Origin: Paracoccaceae bacterium
GTDB taxonomy: Bacteria > Pseudomonadota > Alphaproteobacteria > Rhodobacterales > Rhodobacteraceae
Direction of reading: 5' to 3'
NCBI GenBank assembly: GCA_003512825.1
Contig: DOOI01000029.1
Location: 1-10,169 of the forward strand
Length of the DNA stretch: 10,169 nucleotides
The notes below the pieces were generated by a model. It made no database searches. It saw only the letters and a list, made by a program, of their open reading frames with translations, and was not told where the DNA came from. Shown here piece after piece: positions 7,418 through 10,169 of this stretch. The translations under genes were made by a program, and so were the position numbers. Position 1 is the first letter of the stretch; the number at the start of each line of letters is the position of its first letter.

Positions 7418-8179
7418 GTGCTGAATGGAAAACACGCTCTAGTGACAGGCGGCGGCACTGGGATAGGGCTCGCGATTGCACAGGCTTTGGCGGCGCAAGG
7501 TGCCTTAGTGACAATCACAGGGCGCCGCCTTGATGCATTGGAAGACGCAGCGAAAGCCACCCCCGGTCTAATTCCTGCTGTCATGGATGTCACCAATGAG
7601 GCGGAGGTCATTTCTGTGATTGCTCAAGCTGTCAAAGCGCGAGGTCCTCTGCAAGTGGTCGTCGCGAATGCGGGCATTGCGGAAGGCCGCAAGCTCCATA
7701 AGACGGACACACAGCTTTGGCGGCGCATTATGGCCACTAATCTGGACGGCGCTTTTTACACAATTCGGGAAGCAATGCCTTCAATGCTGAGCACGGATTG
7801 GGGACGTGTAATCGCAATCTCCTCCATAGCAGGTGTGCGCGGATTGCCTGGAGGGGGGGCTTATTCTGCCTCCAAACACGGAGTGATCGGAATGATCCGA
7901 AGTTTAGCCGAGGACTTTCTCGGTGCGCCTTACACGTTCAACTCAATTTGCCCAGGCTACGTCGAGACAGACATCATCACGCGAAATGTGGAAAGCATCA
8001 AAGATCGCGCAGGTATCAGTGCCGACGAAGCGCTCAAAGTGATGACCGAAGCCAACCGCCACAAGCGACTTATTTCCCCCAGAGAAGTCGCCGAAGCGGC
8101 CATTTGGCTTTGCTCTGCCCACTCAGGCAGTGTCAGCGGGCAAGAGATCAAAATCGCGGGCGGGCAGGTTGCAGGCTAA
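7418..8179 (+). CDS. SDR family NAD(P)-dependent oxidoreductase
   Basis: Read from the GTG at 7418 this is a 253-residue classical short-chain dehydrogenase. It has the cofactor motif TGGGTGIG (10-17), NAG (84-86), Asn108, and a catalytic Ser136, Tyr149, Lys153 in SSIAGVRGLPGGGAYSASK, with ICPGYVETDI (177-186) after it. GTG is preferred because GGGAGA precedes it by about 8 nt and the protein then starts LNGKHALVTGGG as in relatives. The ATG at 7403 (258 aa) and TTG at 7358 (273 aa) lack good ribosome-binding sites. It sits 9 nt before kynU and is surely co-transcribed with it. In alphaproteobacteria, tryptophan genes often neighbour 2-aminobenzoyl-CoA degradation genes, so a 3-hydroxyacyl-CoA dehydrogenase role downstream of anthranilate is plausible. 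The substrate is inference only. Confidence 0.9.
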   Translation: MLNGKHALVTGGGTGIGLAIAQALAAQGALVTITGRRLDALEDAAKATPGLIPAVMDVTNEAEVISVIAQAVKARGPLQVVVANAGIAEGRKLHKTDTQLWRRIMATNLDGAFYTIREAMPSMLSTDWGRVIAISSIAGVRGLPGGGAYSASKHGVIGMIRSLAEDFLGAPYTFNSICPGYVETDIITRNVESIKDRAGISADEALKVMTEANRHKRLISPREVAEAAIWLCSAHSGSVSGQEIKIAGGQVAG

Positions 8180-8188
8180 GGATTAACC

Positions 8189-9382
8189 ATGACAAATTTT
8201 AACGAAACGAAGGCGCTTTTCCATCTACCTGCCGGGGTGGTTTATTTGGATGGAAATTCGCTAGGCCCGCTCCCCAAAGCGGTGATGGAACGGCTCGATC
8301 AGGTAGCGACCCGCGAGTGGGGCGAGATGGTCATCACGGGCTGGAACAGGGCTGGTTGGATCGATGCCCCCACCCGAGTGGGGAATAGAATTGCGGCACT
8401 TATCGGGGCAGAAGAGGGTAGCGTTGTCATGGGAGACACGCTCTCGATCAAGGTATACCAAGCCTTGGCATCTGCACTTGAACTCGTGCCAGACCGACGG
8501 GTCATTCTCTCTGATACCGGAAATTTTCCGTCTGATTTGTATATGGCTCAGGGTCTGATTGGGTCTTTGGAAAAAGATTACACGTTAAAGGTCGTAGCAC
8601 CTGAGGATATTTCGGCGGCGATAGACGACACCGTGGCGGTTCTTATGCTGACTGAGGTCGACTACCGCACTGGGCGCAAACATAATATGCGCGCCTTGAC
8701 TGAAAAGGCACATGCCCATGGCGCCGTTACACTCTGGGATCTGGCGCATTCAGCCGGGGCATTGGAAGTGGAACTTTCGGATGTTGGCGCAGATTTTGCC
8801 GTGGGTTGCACATATAAATATCTCAACGGAGGGCCTGGAGCGCCGGGATTTATTTATGTTGCTCCTCGTCATCATGGAAAAATCCGCCCTGCCCTTTCTG
8901 GCTGGCTTGGTCATGAGGCTCCTTTCGAGTTCGACCTGAACTATCGCGCCGCTGCAGGGATCGACCGAATGCGCGTTGGCACGCCGCCTATTTTAGCGCT
9001 CGCAGCACTGGATGCTGCTCTTGATGCGTGGGACAAAACAACAATCAGCGATGTGCGACAAAAGTCATTGGAGCTTGCGGATCGTTTTATTGCTGGGGTT
9101 GAAGCGCAATGCGATATGCTCACTCTTGCAACCCCACGCGAGCATGAACAACGCGGCTCTCAAGTCTCATTCCGGTTCGAGCACGGGTATGCTGCTATGC
9201 AAGCTCTTATAGAAAACGGTGTAATCGGCGATTTTCGAGCCCCTGACATAATGCGCTTTGGCTTTACCCCGCTCTATATCGATGAAGACGATGTGGACGA
9301 GGCAGTCCGGGTGGTTGCAGAGGTGATGCGTGGCGCCCTATGGGATACACCGCGTTTCAAAAAGAAATCGAAAGTAACATGA
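8189..9382 (+). CDS. kynU: Kynureninase
   Basis: This is a 397-residue PLP enzyme of the aspartate aminotransferase fold, cleaving L-kynurenine to anthranilate and L-alanine in the cytoplasm. It opens in family style with VVYLDGNSLGPLP (17-29). It has NFPSDLYM (112-119), WDLAHSAGA with the PLP-pyridine Asp184 and His187 (183-191), and CTYKYLNGGPGAPGF with the Schiff-base Lys210 (207-221). MRVGTPPILAL (261-271) and the C-terminal FRAPDIMRFGFTPLY (349-363) are also typical. Length is normal for the bacterial enzyme. The ATG at 8189 is preceded by TAAGGA, which overlaps the SDR stop codon, so the two genes are tightly coupled. The C-terminal lysine-rich tail ends in a TGA that overlaps a possible small ORF (ATGA). 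The kynA gene follows. Confidence 0.97.
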   Translation: MTNFNETKALFHLPAGVVYLDGNSLGPLPKAVMERLDQVATREWGEMVITGWNRAGWIDAPTRVGNRIAALIGAEEGSVVMGDTLSIKVYQALASALELVPDRRVILSDTGNFPSDLYMAQGLIGSLEKDYTLKVVAPEDISAAIDDTVAVLMLTEVDYRTGRKHNMRALTEKAHAHGAVTLWDLAHSAGALEVELSDVGADFAVGCTYKYLNGGPGAPGFIYVAPRHHGKIRPALSGWLGHEAPFEFDLNYRAAAGIDRMRVGTPPILALAALDAALDAWDKTTISDVRQKSLELADRFIAGVEAQCDMLTLATPREHEQRGSQVSFRFEHGYAAMQALIENGVIGDFRAPDIMRFGFTPLYIDEDDVDEAVRVVAEVMRGALWDTPRFKKKSKVT

Positions 9383-9474
9383 TGCACGTGCTGCCCCCGC
9401 AATGTCGCCCTCAAGGCTGGATTGCATTGTGGCGGCGCATGGCCATGCTGTCTGCCCTGAATAAGTGTGCCTAG
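9379..9474 (+). CDS. Possible 31-codon ORF between kynU and kynA
   Basis: An ATG at 9379-9381 overlaps the kynU stop as ATGA, and a second ATG follows at once. The frame closes with TAG at 9472-9474, giving 31 residues including two Trp (positions 14 and 18, in GWIALWRR) and two Cys. There is no good ribosome-binding site, so translation would depend on coupling to kynU. It resembles no family I recognise and may be chance. It is listed because it ends 40 nt before the tryptophan dioxygenase gene and its Trp codons could make it a leader peptide. Confidence 0.25.
   Translation: MMHVLPPQCRPQGWIALWRRMAMLSALNKCA
9437..9448. repeat. Perfect 12-bp palindrome upstream of kynA
   Basis: GCATGGCCATGC reads the same on both strands and lies 66 bp before the kynA start, inside the kynU-kynA gap. 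It could be a dimeric regulator site or a small hairpin. There is no T-run, so it is not an intrinsic terminator. Confidence 0.35.
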
Positions 9475-9514
9475 CCACGTTTGAGCTAGCCCACTATTCA
9501 GGAGAGATAGAGAA

Positions 9515-10169
9515 ATGACAGATAGTACGAACCCATCCGACCACGGCGCACGAATGGATTACAAAGGCGCCATGACTTACACGGATTATCTTGGGCTGGA
9601 TGCGGTTTTGAACGCGCAGCACCCACTGACATCAGCTCATGATGAATTGCTCTTTATCATCCAGCACCAGACTTCGGAATTATGGTTAAAGCTCGCAGTG
9701 CACGAGCTGAACGCGACGCGCGACTTGCTGATTTCAGACAACCTTCGACCAGCGTTCAAGATGCTGGCCCGCGTGGCGAGAATTTTTGAGCAACTCAACA
9801 ATGCCTGGGATGTTTTGCGAACGATGACACCCGCAGATTACACAAGGTTCCGGGAGGAGCTTGGACATTCTTCGGGTTTTCAGTCTCATCAATATCGTTT
9901 GGTCGAGTTCATCTTGGGCAATCGCAATGAAGCAATGCTCAAGCCACATAGTCATCGCAGCGATCTTGTCGCCGCCCTGACCAATGAACTGTCCAAACCG
10001 TCGCTTTACGACGCCGCATTGGGGCGGCTTCATCATGCTTTCCCATTGCCCAATGACGTTCTAAAGCGCGACCTGCGCGAAAGACGCGCCGCGCACCCTG
10101 CGGTCGAGGCCGCATGGGTGCAGGTTTATCAAGCACCATCCAAACACTGGGAGCTATATGAGCTGGCCG
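9515..10169 (+). CDS. kynA: Tryptophan 2,3-dioxygenase (3' truncated)
   Basis: The frame opens at the ATG at 9515, preceded by AGGAGA about 9 nt upstream, and stays open to the window edge. It gives 218 residues of an enzyme normally near 280. The heme enzyme oxidises L-tryptophan to N-formylkynurenine, the first step of the kynurenine pathway. Visible signatures are YTDYLGLDAVL (22-32), LLFIIQHQTSELW with the substrate-contacting His51 (45-57), ADYTRFR with Tyr109 and Arg113 (107-113), and SSGFQSHQYRLVEF (119-132). These match His55, Tyr113 and Arg117 of the Xanthomonas enzyme at a constant offset. The proximal heme histidine lies beyond the window. It follows kynU by 132 bp, a wider gap than elsewhere in this operon, so separate regulation is possible. 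No kynurenine formamidase gene is visible. Confidence 0.97.
   Translation, partial: MTDSTNPSDHGARMDYKGAMTYTDYLGLDAVLNAQHPLTSAHDELLFIIQHQTSELWLKLAVHELNATRDLLISDNLRPAFKMLARVARIFEQLNNAWDVLRTMTPADYTRFREELGHSSGFQSHQYRLVEFILGNRNEAMLKPHSHRSDLVAALTNELSKPSLYDAALGRLHHAFPLPNDVLKRDLRERRAAHPAVEAAWVQVYQAPSKHWELYELA

Noticed and set aside
7278..7514. A 79-codon N-terminal extension of the metallo-hydrolase
   Set aside because: The downstream ATG at 7277 has a strong ribosome-binding site and begins a signal peptide. The extension would overlap the divergent SDR gene and has no recognisable sequence.

Overview
The window looks like a chromosomal segment of an alphaproteobacterium, most likely a Rhodobacterales/Roseobacter-group member. 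The basis is gene content: a two-subunit proton-translocating transhydrogenase with a full-length alpha subunit, an adjacent DUF3422 protein, a kynurenine-pathway tryptophan catabolism cluster, and a periplasmic metallo-hydrolase/rhodanese pair. The organism call rests on recognition of these families, not on a search. No RNA gene, insertion sequence, prophage or CRISPR array was seen.

Layout. (a) 1-857, plus strand: the 3' part of a YeeE/YedE-family sulfur-compound transporter, cut by the window edge. It runs tail-to-tail into, and overlaps by 65 bp, (b) a minus-strand DUF3422 membrane-anchored coiled-coil protein (793-2073). (c) 2193-2224: a strong hairpin terminator closing the pnt operon. 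(d) 2251-5316, minus strand: pntB and pntA, encoding the membrane NAD(P) transhydrogenase. (e) 5455-7277, minus strand: three genes joined by ATGA stop/start overlaps, in transcription order a secreted metallo-beta-lactamase-fold protein, a secreted single-domain rhodanese, and an integral-membrane ICMT/PEMT-type methyltransferase. The rhodanese carries a one-base homopolymer frameshift that artificially joins it to the methyltransferase. (f) 7278-7417: a divergent control region. (g) 7418-10169, plus strand: an SDR dehydrogenase, kynureninase (kynU), a possible 31-codon ORF, and the 5' part of tryptophan 2,3-dioxygenase (kynA), which runs off the window.

Function. KynA and KynU take tryptophan to N-formylkynurenine and, after a formamidase not seen here, kynurenine to anthranilate plus alanine. 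The SDR may act on a later step. PntAB uses the proton gradient to make NADPH. The metallo-hydrolase/rhodanese/methyltransferase trio looks like an envelope-located module with a sulfur flavour, and it is the least understood part of the window. Points that most merit a second look are the rhodanese frameshift, the altered metal-binding motif of the metallo-hydrolase, and the small Trp-containing ORF directly before kynA.
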